This document shows positions 1-12,454 of a DNA stretch of 64,000 nt, in pieces. The translations under genes were made by a program, and so were the position numbers. Under the pieces are notes generated by a model, which had not been told where the DNA came from, made no database searches, and was given only the letters and a program-made list of their open reading frames with translations. Source of the DNA: Lutraria lutraria (taxonomy: Eukaryota; Mollusca; Bivalvia; Venerida; Mactridae); NCBI GenBank assembly GCA_964023205.1, contig OZ026848.1, forward strand, positions 28,073,912-28,137,911, in the 5' to 3' direction. Positions within the stretch are counted from its first letter, which is position 1. Each line of letters starts with the position of its first letter.

Positions 1-329
1 GTTAGTGTGATGGGGCCCATTTACAGGCATGTGGTGGCTAAGATGGCAGTTTTTAAACTTAAAATTTTGCCCCTCTTCGTTTTACCATGTGACTGATTTG
101 TGAATCAATTGTTAAAGGTAAATATATACCATTTGCAACTGCTATCTTACCTAAGCCCCCCAGCTGTTAGTTGAATTAAGTATTGCCTGTAGTTCCCAAT
201 GCTTGGTTAAAAAAAGCTCTTTGATTTTGTAGATACTTGTTTTGGAATCATTTTCGTATTTCACTTTTATTTACTGATATATAACCATTGTCTATATCAT
301 TTAATCTTATTTTACTTCTTAATTTCCAG
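1..329 (+). other. Intron upstream of the first visible formin exon
   Basis: AT-rich sequence with no coding exon that I can recognise. It ends in a good acceptor (polypyrimidine run, then TTCCAG) directly before the first formin exon, so it is read as part of an FMNL intron. The 5' portion of the gene lies outside the window. Confidence 0.7.
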
Positions 330-3300
330 GTGAAAGCATTCAAGATGTATGAAAAAGATCGTAAACCCATTGACATGTTGTCAGATGAAGATAAATTTAT
401 GTTACAAGTAAGTTATTTTAGCTCTGTGACCAATCTCTAGCTTTCTTATCTTAGATGCAGGAGAAGTACTTTTTCTTTTTAAATGATCATTCTTTATAAA
501 AAATGATGTTCTTGTTAAAATTGTTTGTAATTTATCATTTTGTTTTAATCTTATGATTTTTCATTAATGATTGAGTGGACATAAATTTATGAGTTTTGTA
601 TATTATATACATTGCTATGTATATAATAATTGCCTTGTATATTTCTAGTTGTGTAAAGTTGAGAGGCTACCACAGAGGTTACAAATAATGAGTTTCATAG
701 CTAACTACCATGATGATCTTCATCATTTACAACCAGTGAGTATTACTTAGTTTCATTTATTTAAACCTACTGTCATTTGCCATAATTACTGTAAAAAAAT
801 TAAAACCAGTTGACATGGAAGACTGTCTAAAAGTAAAATTTGAAATTGGTTCATAAAAATTTAGAGAATTCCTTAAATTCTTAGTGAAGATATAAGTAAA
901 TATATTTGATCAGCTAGAAAGATATTGTCTGTCCCAGTTATGTATTCAAATTGGTACTAAATGCCATGATGTGTGAACAGAGTCCATCTAATTTAAAGTC
1001 CTAGTATTATCTTGCTATTCAACTTGAGCAAGTTGTAAGGAACATTTTTGTTATTTTCAGCAAATCAATGCCTGTATTGCTGCTTCTATGTCTTTAAGAA
1101 ATTCACAGAAAGTTCGAAAACTTCTTGAGGTAAAGTATATATTTCATTTATAGATGTTCTCCATGTATTGGCAGAAAGTATGTAAATATTTATATTGGTA
1201 TTTTTAGCGTGTGGCTTTTATATGATAATGCCTCTTATTTTAGTCACCTCTTGCCTTATGTAACTTTCATCTTTATGGTTATCATGATGATTTTACAATT
1301 ATTTATATGTTTTGTTTGCAGATTATTTTAGCCTTTGGTAATTACATGAATAGTGCTAAGAGGGGAGCAGTGTATGGATTTAAACTCCAAAGTCTTGATA
1401 TGGTATGTAGTTTATTTATATTCTTGATAAGATAAAGTTTCAAGCCCTGGGAAGTTGACTTTAGGATTAGAGTCAGAATGTTTTGTAAATATCAACTTAT
1501 AATACAGTGGTGTTATTTATACTGTTGATCAGCTGATTTTTGTGGAATGGATAATCATATATGGGTCATTTTTCGTGAAATGTGTAAATTTGTTGAGAAA
1601 ATCTGAGGAGTAAGCCCATTCTAATATCTCTTTATTGAATTTGTCCGTAGATCAGTAAATCAGTGACCAATTACACAACTGCTGTACAGTTTTAACTCTA
1701 TACGGACAAGTACACTGTGAAACTCACTTTGTAACCACCTCATTATTAAAAGTCCTCATTATCTTGACGACTTAACTTTCCGATTGGTTTTCAATATTTC
1801 TTCCATAATTTAATTTGACAATATGTGAGACTTCCTCAATATTGGTTGAAGGTGATTTTAATTTGAAGGTTTTACTGTATGCATGAGTGTATGGTAAACA
1901 TGTTATTGATTTATTTTAGTTGTTGGACACAAAGACTGCAGATAAGAAACTTACATTGATGCACTTTTTAGTGGATACAGTCTCAGAAAAATTCCCTGAA
2001 ATTCTCAACTTCGAATCAGAATTGAGATTTATAGAGAAAGCAGCTCTAGGTATGTAATGATCTCTTTATTATACGAGGCATAAAATTGAACAGCTGTCAT
2101 ATTTATTTCTGTCTTTCTGTCTGTTTTTTTCTGAGTTGAAACTATTTGTGTTTAAATTCTTATATTGAAAATGTCAACTGTCTCTTGTACAGATTTTGTT
2201 CGTTTTTTGTTCAATTGTTTTGTATATTGATTAACTAAAATTGTTTATACATACATCTTTACCAAGTTAAGCAAACAATCTCTCATTATTGTTTAATTTA
2301 TTATAATTGTGTATGTGTAGTTTCGATGGAAAACATCACAACCGATGTTCATGAACTTGAAAAAGGCATGGAGCTGACGAAACGAGAATACGACTTGAGA
2401 AGGTCATCTAGGGACCAACCTATGATTCTAAAAGATTTTCTTTCGAACTCAGAGGATAAATTACGTAAATTACTCAGTGATGTTAAAACTGCCCAGGACT
2501 CTTATAAGAGAGTTGTGGAATTCTTTGGAGAGAACCCAAGAACAGTGTCACCTTCAACATTCTTTTCGCAATTTGTGAGATTTGTGAATGCTTTCAAGGT
2601 AGGCAGCATATTATGTTGAGACAACTCTCACTCTTGTGTATTTATTTTGGCTAAATTAATTTCAGTTTTTTTAGTGGTAATCATGCTTTGTAATAATTTA
2701 AAAAATATCTTAAGTCTAAAAAAGTACCCTTCCATATAGCTCAACAGGTTGAATATAGGTCTTAGGACTTAGGGTTTGTGAGTTTAAACCCCGAGTATAG
2801 TCTATCATACTGTTATGGGGGATAGTTAATTTCACTGGATGATTTACTTTTGTATGAAATACTTAGATCAGGAAAGAGATGTTTTAATAGTGACAGTTTG
2901 TGCTACTTATAACGATGTAATTTATCCATTACAGCAAGCAATGCTAGATAATGAACGAAGACGTAAGTTAGAGTGTGCTGCTTATGGACATGATGAGATG
3001 CCGATGGTGAATAACAAGAAAGAGAAAAAGGTAGCTCAGGTAAAATGTAGACTAGATTTGGTTTTAGTAATTATGTGAAAGAAGATGGAACAGCTAGATT
3101 TGAGATGGACTTCACATATGAGTTGATAATATGCCTCCAGGTATGAAATTCCAGTTATTAGTGCAAGGTGATTGTACAGTTGTGGCAGTAAGCACAAAGA
3201 AATCTATTGAGCGAGTCGTTGAAGTATTCACAAGGACTGTCCATTCTTTTTCATTATTTTGAATATTTTTTAAAAATCTTTATCATTCTATGTGGTGTAA

Positions 3301-4232
3301 AACATACTCGGGTTCTATTTACAGGAGGCCATGGTCTCTGAATTAAAACAGAGGAACAGACAAATAAAGGAGAAGAAATTATTGAACAAAGATGAAGTCT
3401 ATCATGGTGCTTTGGAGGATATTTTACTGGGTAAGTATTTGTTCATCATACATTGTATTATGATCTTTCTTTTATCTTTAATTAAAAGGCATGATACCTT
3501 AGTTTAATTAACTTCCATCTGTTCCTAAACATTCAGTTTTCTTAATGCGGCAGTCTTGTGAATATATTTTTATACCTGTTTTGGTATTCAGTTGATTGAC
3601 TATTGATTGAATGGAGTCTTCTTATTGGTTAATATTTAGGCTTTGCACAATCACCGATCTTTGGTACCATTCTTAAATCTCTGATTACCTTTAAACCATG
3701 TTTTGAAAATCCCTTTCCATTAGAATCATTAAGAAATATCCATGTAGGATTGTTTTAATTTGATGATGATGGAATATTCAGTAGAGAAGATAACATCACT
3801 GCTTAAATACTGATCCACTCATCTAAAATTCTAACGCCGCCTAGTTCAATGATGAACATTTTTAATTAGAAATGGTAAAGTTTTAAAGTCTTACATACAT
3901 TGGTCTAGACATCCAACCAGTATGTTTCGTTATTATGCTGTAAAATTGCTTCATTGATGTTTTGGAATGATGGATGCAATATGGTGAATTCCATATCATG
4001 CTGCTTTGTACCAGTAAATGTAGTTAATCTGCATTTGTTTGAAAATATGTGCCTGGAACCATTGTCAAAAGGTACTATACATACATGTATATAAAGTTTT
4101 AACAATTGATTTGTGGTTATTGCAGACTTGAAGAATGAACCATATAGACGAGCTGATGCTGTACGTCGTAGTCAGCGGCGGCGTGTTGAAAACCTTGTAC
4201 CAATGGGAAGAAGTAGTAACGACTTCTTCTGA
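330..4232 (+). CDS. FMNL: Formin-like protein (FMNL type), C-terminal half of FH2 plus DAD tail; 5' partial
   Basis: The FH2 domain of formins nucleates and elongates unbranched actin filaments at the cell cortex. Nine exons fit in phase: 330-407, 649-735, 1061-1129, 1322-1402, 1920-2049, 2321-2598, 2935-3039, 3325-3430 and 4126-4232. All have GT..AG borders and together they give 346 residues ending in TGA. Diagnostic strings are [40 protein letters not shown] and [15 protein letters not shown]. They match the FMNL1-3 subgroup better than Diaphanous or DAAM. The 2321-2598 exon carries the lasso/post region helix ending in FVRFVNAFK. The last two exons hold a DAD-like autoregulatory segment ([11 protein letters not shown] followed by basic RRSQRRR), which in the family binds the N-terminal inhibitory domain. 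The N-terminal GBD/FH3, FH1 and early FH2 are outside the window. The 2935-3039 exon could end nine bases earlier at an alternative GT. Confidence 0.93.
1640..1885. repeat. Dispersed intronic repeat with inverted ends
   Basis: Within an FMNL intron. The stretch has tACAGT..GAAAC-like text at one side and GGTTTTACTGTA at the other. Similar wording (ACAGTAAAAC, ACCATCTTTGTGACCAAA) recurs around 46105-46265 in a FAAH intron. This suggests a small non-autonomous repeat family; the borders are approximate. Confidence 0.35.
2725..2815 (+). repeat. tRNA-derived SINE-like fragment
   Basis: An A-box-like stretch (TAGCTCAACAGGTTGA) lies about 40 bases before a B-box-like stretch (GAGTTTAAACCCCG), as in tRNA-derived SINE heads. 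No acceptor stem closes, so it is not a working tRNA gene. It sits in the FMNL intron between the 2321-2598 and 2935-3039 exons. Confidence 0.45.
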
Positions 4233-6300
4233 ACACTATCTTATAACAAGAAAAAAATGGACAGAAAATACAACTGCTCCTACCAATTAAGTGGTTGTTT
4301 CTATTTTCTGTGATTCTATAATGAATACCTAACAGCTTGTGCTTCCCTGGTATGCTTCCCAGCAAGATGTGGACTTCCTGCTGTTAAATCAACTTTGGAT
4401 ATGGAAAGCAGATTTATGGGTGATTTTTGGCGCAGTGCTAGAAATATTCATCTGAAACTCACTGACTTAAGGAGAAATGTTTATTATAAAGTGTAATTAT
4501 TCCATTATATGGAGAGACAAACTCTACAAGGTAAAGCCTTGATGATTTATACAAAAATGGCTTGTTTTGATTTTATGTCAGAAGGCTTTGTATAGTCAAG
4601 GTAGTTATTGTACAATACTGTGGTAATGACAAAACAAAGAGGGCTACAATTTCTCTTTTACTGAACAGCTAGTAAAACGATTCAGTAGTAAAAGTTGAAA
4701 GTGAAAAATTACTTGTTAAAAGGAGTACTTACTGATTAGACATCTTCAGAGATTATACAAAATGTTCAGATATTCTTCATTGTTTTGAAGAAGATTTATA
4801 ATCTTTTCAGACAGTCATAAATTCAAAGGAAATTGTACAAGATTACATTAGGTTTAACTAGTGTAAGATTTATACAGGGCATGGATATCAGCAATTGTTT
4901 TAGAATAAGTTCACATTTAATATTCTTTGCTATTTGTAAAATTATGTAGAAAAGCAAATTTTTGGTGTAATTCAATTTACATATTAATTAAATATTTGTG
5001 TTGCACCGAGAAGTTCAACTGTCAATTTTACTTCAGAATTGTACAAACAGAACATCATATCTTGAAGTATATCTTTAAAATGATTCCATTTGATTAGTAT
5101 AGATGTTCATACTATTTACGCAGTAATATACATTCTGTTGTCATCTTCATTTTAGCCATTTTAGGACAGGACAAATTTTTCAAATACAGACCAGATACAT
5201 TTGCAGTAAAACCCTTGGAATCTGGACCCCTACCAGACATGGCCAATAGTCTAGTTTTCTTATAATTCCAGTTTTTAGGGAGTCTTGTTTTCAGAGGTTT
5301 TACTATAAACTTCATGGTCATGGTATTTAAAGATATTTTCTGATCAAGGGAGCTAATCTGCTACAGTTATTTTACATTTTAAAAAAAGTATCAATTGCCT
5401 TCGGTGAAAAGTATGATTTATTCTATGATCCTGGATCAGGGATTATATAACTTGAGTTTGTACTTCAGTAAATGAATGTTGCCCTGTCATTGGTCAATTT
5501 ATGTCAATCATGAGAAACTCCCAATCAGAGACTTGTGGTTGAGATTGGCTCCCTTCGGTACTTTCCCGTCCTGTTGGGAATTGTCATGTGAAATGATTTT
5601 GATGCAATTAGATTATTTTATCAGTAAAAATTGGACTTTTGTTGAAAATCTTTCAAATGATGTGAGGTTGTATAAAAATTATAGTAAAGTGATCACAATT
5701 CTTTTTGTCATTGTGCAATATTTGTACTCTAATTTTGTTCATATAGGCTGTAGCTTTCTGTGTTAATTGTGTTACCTGTCATGTCTTTACAAGTTTAAGT
5801 ATTTCCTGTGGCAAGTGTAGCTATTGTATTTTAGTGTTTTAATTTATTAATTATTTCAGTACATTAATTTGCAAAAATTTTCTTAAGTCATTTAATCTTT
5901 ATGCCTGTTTCTCATAGAAGCGTAATTGTTCGTCTTCATTTATCTTATACATACAGTGATACATTCAATTGTTGCCTACTGCAACAATGTAACAAGAATA
6001 TAAAGCTTTGATGATTTTTATTTTACTGTTATGCAAAATTTGTCATTTTGCTGAATTTCTGTGTTGAAATTACAAATCAAACTTACAAAAACTGTATGTG
6101 CCAGGTCTGCTCTGGCATGCTGGCAACAATGAGCATTAAGCAGATATGAATGTCTTACTGTCCATTATTTTCTGAGTAAATAATTTTATTTCTTTAAGAC
6201 ACAAAGTATGTTGTATGTAATTATGAATGATTGATGATTGTTGTTCTTTAATTCAAGTTAGTATGTGTTTACAATAAACAATCATAGATTTAGATAATGA
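4233..6300 (+). other. Formin 3' UTR with candidate poly(A) signals
   Basis: No long reading frame follows the FMNL stop. An AATAAA at 6273-6278 is the best nearby poly(A) signal; a weaker AATATAAA occurs near 5996, and another AATAAA is at 7489-7494. The true end cannot be fixed without transcript data, so a 3' UTR of about 2 to 3.3 kb is inferred. Confidence 0.45.
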
Positions 6301-7740
6301 CAAGTAACTCAAGTGTTTTATGATTTGGAAAATGTTTTATATAGTACCAAAAAATTGCAAATAGCTAGTTTTTACACTAAAAGTTCAAGACTGTCTATAC
6401 TTGAACGTGATACATGCTCAACTATCCAATCAATGACTTAATTGCTCCATGAAAAATGCTTTTTTCTGTTTGTTTGAATTGATACTGCTTTGCTATGTTT
6501 ATTTATATTCTAGTTAATTATGACTTTTTTAATTGCTCATCAGAAAGGTTTTGATCATTTGTCTCGATATGCAAGAATTGAGATCAATATTGGACATGGG
6601 ATAAGATTAAGAAAGTAACAAAGAAAATAACTTGTGGTGAATTCTTATTGATCATGTTATAATTAAGGGAGTGGTAATAATTGTATCTTATGTATATACC
6701 TCACCTGTCAGCATGATCTATGGATTAAAATCAATCTTTGTGATGAATGCTGTTTTTAATCATATCTCAAGTGAAAAAGTAGCTCTTCAGCAGTACAAAT
6801 TAGGTAATGTATGATTTTACAATGCAGCAATTAACACATTTATGTGTGTAGTTTTCTTTTTAAAAGTAATCATAGCCTTTGATCTCAATAATGTGTGTGT
6901 CTTAGGTTTGATATTATAGTAGATCTATGTTTAGCTACAAAAATGTATGTAAAATGTTTGTTTTTCAGTATTTTCTTTGCTTGTGTCTCTAAAAAAACTT
7001 GGAACACTTTGTTTTCCAAGACAACTCATTCATTCAATCTTATCTCTCCACAGTCAAGTTTATTCTTACTAGTATGTAAACAGAATATATAAAAACAGAT
7101 TTTCTAACTGGTAAATTCTCAAGTATCCATTGTTATGACAATTGTTTGTATATTAACCAGAAATACATTAAATAGTATTATGTTTATGAATCTAAAAGTA
7201 TCATTGCTGATGCAATAACATCAAATGACCATAAAAAATGTTCAGATTCAAATGAAGTAAATACTCATTTTTAACTTGCCTAATTTTGCATTTGAACCTA
7301 GATGTAGTTAAAATAATGGTGGTAGATTTAAGTTGGCTTTAGAAATTACTTGCCATTAACTAATGCCCTTTTTCATCTCTTTTCAAATACATATACATGT
7401 ATTATCTTTCTTTTTTGTGCATTTTAAATATTTTATGTTTTTCTGCCTTATTTCTATTGGCCAGTATATGTATTTCAGATTAGTCCTGAATAAAGATTAA
7501 GCCACAATAAGGTTCCGAAATGACGTATTTTCATCAAATAGAAAACACAAATCTGTGTTACTGATTTGAAGACTGATAAATAATGAACACAATGAGCCAT
7601 TAAAACACGCGCTAACTATAATATAACTGAAATAATCTTCTTTTGAAGATTGGCATAACAAGCCCGGTTTTACAAATACGGCGCTAAATGTATTCCGACA
7701 GCATCTCCGACATTTTCCGGAGACTACGGAGAATTTTCCG
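6301..7740. other. Intergenic, no gene seen
   Basis: AT-rich DNA with only short chance frames. It may include the distal part of the FMNL 3' UTR if the AATAAA at 7489 is used. The stretch around 7650-7800 becomes richer in CpG and holds TGACG half-sites, consistent with the promoter side of the next gene. Confidence 0.4.
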
Positions 7741-8193
7741 CGAGTTTCTGATAACCAATGGATGGATAGCACACGTATTGATGACGTAGTAAACATAACA
7801 CTCCGAAAATGTCTTCAACATTGAACGTTTGTTACTAAAAAATCATTTTTATTCACTACATCAACTTTGTCAGGCATACCGATGCGTTTAACTGTTTAGC
7901 GTATATATTTTAGCACATGATGCAATCAAAAAAATAATTTAATGCTGTTGGATTGTCTCTCAAAAGTTAGCAAAAAATTACTCCGTAGTTAGATCTACTA
8001 CGGTAAACACTATTTTTGTTGGTCAGTTAGCCGTACGTTTACCCTATGTGTCGTCGGATCATTACATTGAATTTATGCTGATATAAAAACAAAAAGGCCA
8101 TGAGCACTTGCAGTATTCGGATAGACGTTTGTTGTTGTTGAAGATAGACTTGATAGTTACATACAGTAATGTTATTTATTCATTTATATTTAG

Positions 8194-10700
8194 AGTTCAT
8201 CTAAAAGCTCATCAGGATCAAACAGTCCAGAGAGAGGTCTTGCCAGTCATGTAGGAAAGAGTGGTAGAGGAAGAGGAAAGAGAGGAGCATCTGGAAGGGG
8301 ACGTGGGAGAGGACAGGGGAGGGGCAGAGGGCGTGGGAAGTCCATCGCAACTAGAGCTGATGAGGCGCTACATATTCTAGAGACAAGGGAGGAAAGATTT
8401 AGGGTAAATTATAAGTTCATATTTGGTTAATAATATATATTGATTAATAAGTGATATGCTATAGGCCCTGTTATTTGTCTGAGGAGAGTCGTAATGACAC
8501 AAGGCCCGCTTATTGGAAATGCCACTGCATTATTATGCCAGGCAGTAAACAAGTTAAATACTGATTTAAATAGTTATATAATAAAGTGAGTAAAAGCACT
8601 GCCACAGTATATGAAAACATACAAACATAATATCCAAACAAGTGTATGAGTATATTGAATGAAAAATGTTTTCAGCACAAGAAATTTGCATGGGTGACTA
8701 CATTGTTTTTCACCAATGAGAATATAGAAATCTGCAGTCATATGACCACTTCTAAATAGACTATGTTCTGCAGTACATTCAATTTTAGATAGACCTCTAT
8801 AGATAAAACTACTTCTGCACAACTGCAGTTATATGGCTTCTACTGTTGCGTGATTTACCTCTTATCATTTGTTATAGCTTAGCTATTGTGTAGTGGTTCT
8901 GTACAAGATTACCTTAATTAACAACCCCATGTCATGCACATGAAAATACTTAGACACTCCTGCTACAAACTAATTCTTATAATTCATGTAACTGACTGAT
9001 TATCATGCAGTGAGCTACCTTCATGTTTTAGAGTGCCATTGGTACTCAAGTAACATAAGACTGTTACGGCTTTTTTGTACATATACATGTTCTGTGATTT
9101 GCAGAATGCTTTGGAAGACATGCCAGTAGAAAGGATGAAGGAATTGCTAGTGGAAGCAATGGAACAGAATCCGTCGTTGATTCTAGATGTCTTTCAGCCA
9201 CCAGAAAGGCAGTCTGGAGGCTTCCATCCACCTGAAAATGATGATTCGCCGGACTGGTGTGTTTGTGGAAAGTGCCGGGAGATGCCAACACAGGCTGAGA
9301 GAATGTGTTGTAAAAAACTGAACTGTGTTTCAGTAATGCCAGTAAGTGAAGAATATTTTCCATAACACTGACTTTCAAGTACATCTAATTTCAGATTAGC
9401 CTCAAACCTTTTCTACATGACTTATTTATCTGTGTATCTGTCTTTTGAGAAATTACAGTGTATTCCATTGACACAATACTTGTAGTAACGTACACCAATT
9501 CAGTGAAGCTTGCATTTGCTGAATATATTAAACCTTCATTTCCTGTCGTTTACTGTATCGAAGTGTAAACTCCATCAGACCTCATAACACATTGAATAAA
9601 GTCTGAGAGAGTTTACTCTTCGATAAACGACAGAAATTGCAAGTTTAATTCTTTTATATTCAATTCAATTGTTTTATTCAATTCTTACAAATGTCGGACA
9701 TGAACCGCTAGAACTCTTTATATAGCTGGTAAAATCTTACACATATAACTTGATGACGTCATTGTGATATGACATCATCAGATAGGAATGTGAATAGTAA
9801 AATGATGTGGCTATTGTAGGATTAAACATTCATTTCTGGTCAGTCATCAAAGTGTTAAATCCCTCTGACCTCATAGCACACATCAAATAAAGCTTGTATT
9901 ACTGATCTGTAGTCAGTTGTTTTATGTTATACAGAACACATAATTAGGTCAAAAATAGTCTGTAGACGATGTACAGAAACAAAAGATTTCCGATTGAAAA
10001 GGAGTTTATCAAAGTGTAAACTCACTCCATTGACCAATCAAAATGCGTAGATTTGTTAGAATCGGAAATAATAATCTGTCAATGTGATCACACTAATTTC
10101 TGCTGGCTATGACAAGCTCCATGCCCTCCCGAACTTTCGATGATGTGAAGTATTTTTGAGGTGATTTCTTTTGCTTCAGTTTGCAAAGGTGACTAAATTA
10201 GAGATCCATTTTATATAGTCCAGAATAATGTCTCCCATCCCCAGTGGCTGGGACAATATTACTGGTCTTACAAAGACAGATCAATGTATTTTCTTTGATA
10301 AAAAAGTAACTGATACTCCTTAAGGACCTTTTATCAGCTATTTATACAACGGAGTGATCTCACTTTATGGACTTTTTAACAGGATCTCTTTGCACACATT
10401 CTTCTGTATGATGCATGTGTTTCATTTTTCTTTCAGGACTTCAGGGTGCTCATTTTAGATGAGTCTGTTCTACACCTACAGAGGATGTACAGACGAGACG
10501 TTCTTGTGTTTGATGACGAGGCCGACATCAGAAAGGCAAACAGACATGCCGCCTACAGACAGTTTGTTTTATGGCAACATGGCCGCTTGGGTGTAGGCGA
10601 CAGGAGGGTTATCCCCTCCTGTTGCGTGTGGGCTATTAGAGACAGATATCCGGATGCCTTTGGGCAGTACACTGGGTTTCTTCCGTCAAGATTAGTATAA
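8194..10700 (+). CDS. P2X7 C-terminal-domain protein without a channel (P2X purinoceptor 7-like)
   Basis: Three in-phase exons (8194-8403, 9105-9341, 10437-10700, stop TAA) encode 236 residues. A Ser-rich start is followed by an RG/GRGRG low-complexity stretch (about residues 22-50), typical of RNA- or nucleic-acid-binding tails. Next comes the Cys-rich domain known from the cytoplasmic tail of vertebrate P2X7: [12 protein letters not shown], then MCCKK, then [17 protein letters not shown] and [16 protein letters not shown]. In P2X7 these cysteines take part in a zinc site. No transmembrane or ATP-binding P2X region is present, so this is not a receptor, although databases often name such invertebrate proteins after P2X7. 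The initiating exon is not certain: an in-frame TAG lies directly before 8194. ATGTCTTCAACATTGAAC at about 7809, followed by a weak donor, is only a candidate. The function is unknown. Confidence 0.8.
9527..9650. repeat. Imperfect inverted repeat (MITE-like hairpin)
   Basis: The left arm (about 9527-9572, containing CTGTCGTTTACTGTATCGAA) pairs with the right arm (about 9608-9650, containing TTCGATAAACGACAG). A partial related copy begins near 9820 (ATTAAACATTCATTTCTGG). It lies in the last intron of the P2X7-tail gene. It is probably a small non-autonomous DNA transposon; the exact ends are not established. Confidence 0.5.
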
Positions 10701-12406
10701 TTTAAAATAAGAACAATGTATACAGAGAAATTTATTTGAAAATATAGTACAAAATGTGTAGCCGGACCATGTGTTTTGAGCCGAGACGAAATTATTCAAA
10801 ATTCAGATGGAACAAATTTTGAAATAATCTTGTGCCTTTTGGTTGTAAAGATTACATTCTACCTACCGCATCTGCAACACTAATACTGTTTTGCTTAATT
10901 ATTGTACTCTATTGTCTGTAAATACCATTCATTCAATAACATATTCCAAATATCAATTTCTCCCAGTTCTGACATTAGTGCATTCTTGTGACAAGGCTCA
11001 AAACACTTAGTCAGGCTATACATGATTTACAATTTCATAAATTATAAGAAGAAAATGTGTTTTAGTCTCTACAAAGTTTTGATGGTCAGCAGTTCTGTAA
11101 AAAAAAATGTTTGGTGGCTTTACTGTACTTTTCATAAAAAAAAAAATATCAGAAGGAATCCTACATCAGTCTCAGAAGAATTTTTCTTGACAAAAACATC
11201 TTTGACTTTTAAAGATACATGTACATTGTCACAATGTACATGTATCTTTAAAAGTCAAAGATGTTTTTGTAATCTTACAGAACCCATGCATCATATATGA
11301 GATTCTATAAAAGTGAACATTTAAATGTGCATATAGTGTACTTATTTCATTTTTGCTTCTTTTATTATTCCGTTGTACAATAATTTTTTGCCATGATTAT
11401 TTGTTCACATGAATTGCTGAGAAGTATGTTTAGATTGGTTTGGAGGCAGAAACACATTGCTATGCCAAATCTATAAACATGTACATAAACTTCTAAGTCA
11501 AATTAGAGGACATGTTATAATTTAATTCCCAGGATCAACATTTTACTACACAAAAGTACTGCATAACCAGGAAAGAGAAATACTCCATAACTGAAAATAT
11601 TTGCAAGAAATGATTTCAAATGTTGCTTTCAATCCAAATTCAGAATATACTGTAGATATTATTTCAAAGACAATGAAATTATAATAAGTTATTTACTGAA
11701 AAAAATTGCACAGATGATGACTTTATCTTAGAAAGTAAAAATGTGTTAGTAAAAATTGTGATCCTGGGGCGTTACATTGCTAGCTATGTACCAATAACAT
11801 GACTGAAAAAGTTGAAATCAATTTGTAAAGTATGTAAGCAGCCTTGTAACATGCAGAAGTCTGGTAAAGCCATACTGACATACATAATTTGTGCCATTGA
11901 TTTTCCTTTGTCTTTCTGTACATTATAGTTTTGGTTACATTTAATGACATTTTATTCACATGTACATACTTTCTTAGATGCCTTAGTTGTAACAATACCA
12001 GAAAGATTTCTTGTGAATATTTACTTACAACTGTTACTGTAATAGCGTTGAAAATTATTCCCCATAAAGAAAGAAGTTCATTTTTTATCCCGGCACTAAT
12101 GAGTTCAATGGCAAGCTTGAAATAATATATTACTGGCACATATACCCCTGAATTCATGACGCATACATTTTACAAGTATTATACAGTTTTCACACTTTTG
12201 TAAATCTTTTCCTGAATATCAAATGTGTATTTAATGTGCAAGTTAACCATAACATTTTTTTAGCATTTAAATTTGCTACACAGATGCATTGGAATATACC
12301 CTGATTATAAAGAGATTTTACCAAACAGATCTTTAGTGTACAATCTCATTTAGCTCATATTGCTATTACATTTATGAACATAATTTTCTGATCAGTTCTA
12401 AATAAA
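10701..12406 (+). other. 3' UTR of the P2X7-tail gene
   Basis: No further coding exon is seen on the plus strand after the TAA. The AATAAA at 12401-12406 is the best plus-strand poly(A) signal and lies only about 50 bases before the stop codon of the convergent minus-strand gene. The inferred 3' UTR is about 1.7 kb and includes the perfect inverted repeat at 11190-11270. Confidence 0.5.
11190..11270. repeat. Perfect 40-bp inverted repeat with a 1-base centre
   Basis: The left arm is 11190-11229, the centre is a single C at 11230, and the right arm is 11231-11270. The arms are exact reverse complements as read base by base. The inner half reads AAAGATACATGTACATTGT on the left. In RNA it would form a 40-bp stem. 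It lies in the region shared by the 3' ends of two convergent genes. Confidence 0.9.
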
Positions 12407-12454
12407 CTTGTTCATTCTTGAATATTTGCTTGACGTTTCTTTTATATTCTCTTG

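Noticed and set aside
9064..9384. Minus-strand 106-residue frame
   Set aside because: Antisense shadow of the P2X7-tail exon at 9105-9341, which has the conserved cysteines on plus.
8194..10700. P2X receptor channel
   Set aside because: Only the cytoplasmic tail domain is present; no transmembrane helices, Cys-rich ectodomain or ATP-site motifs are encoded nearby.
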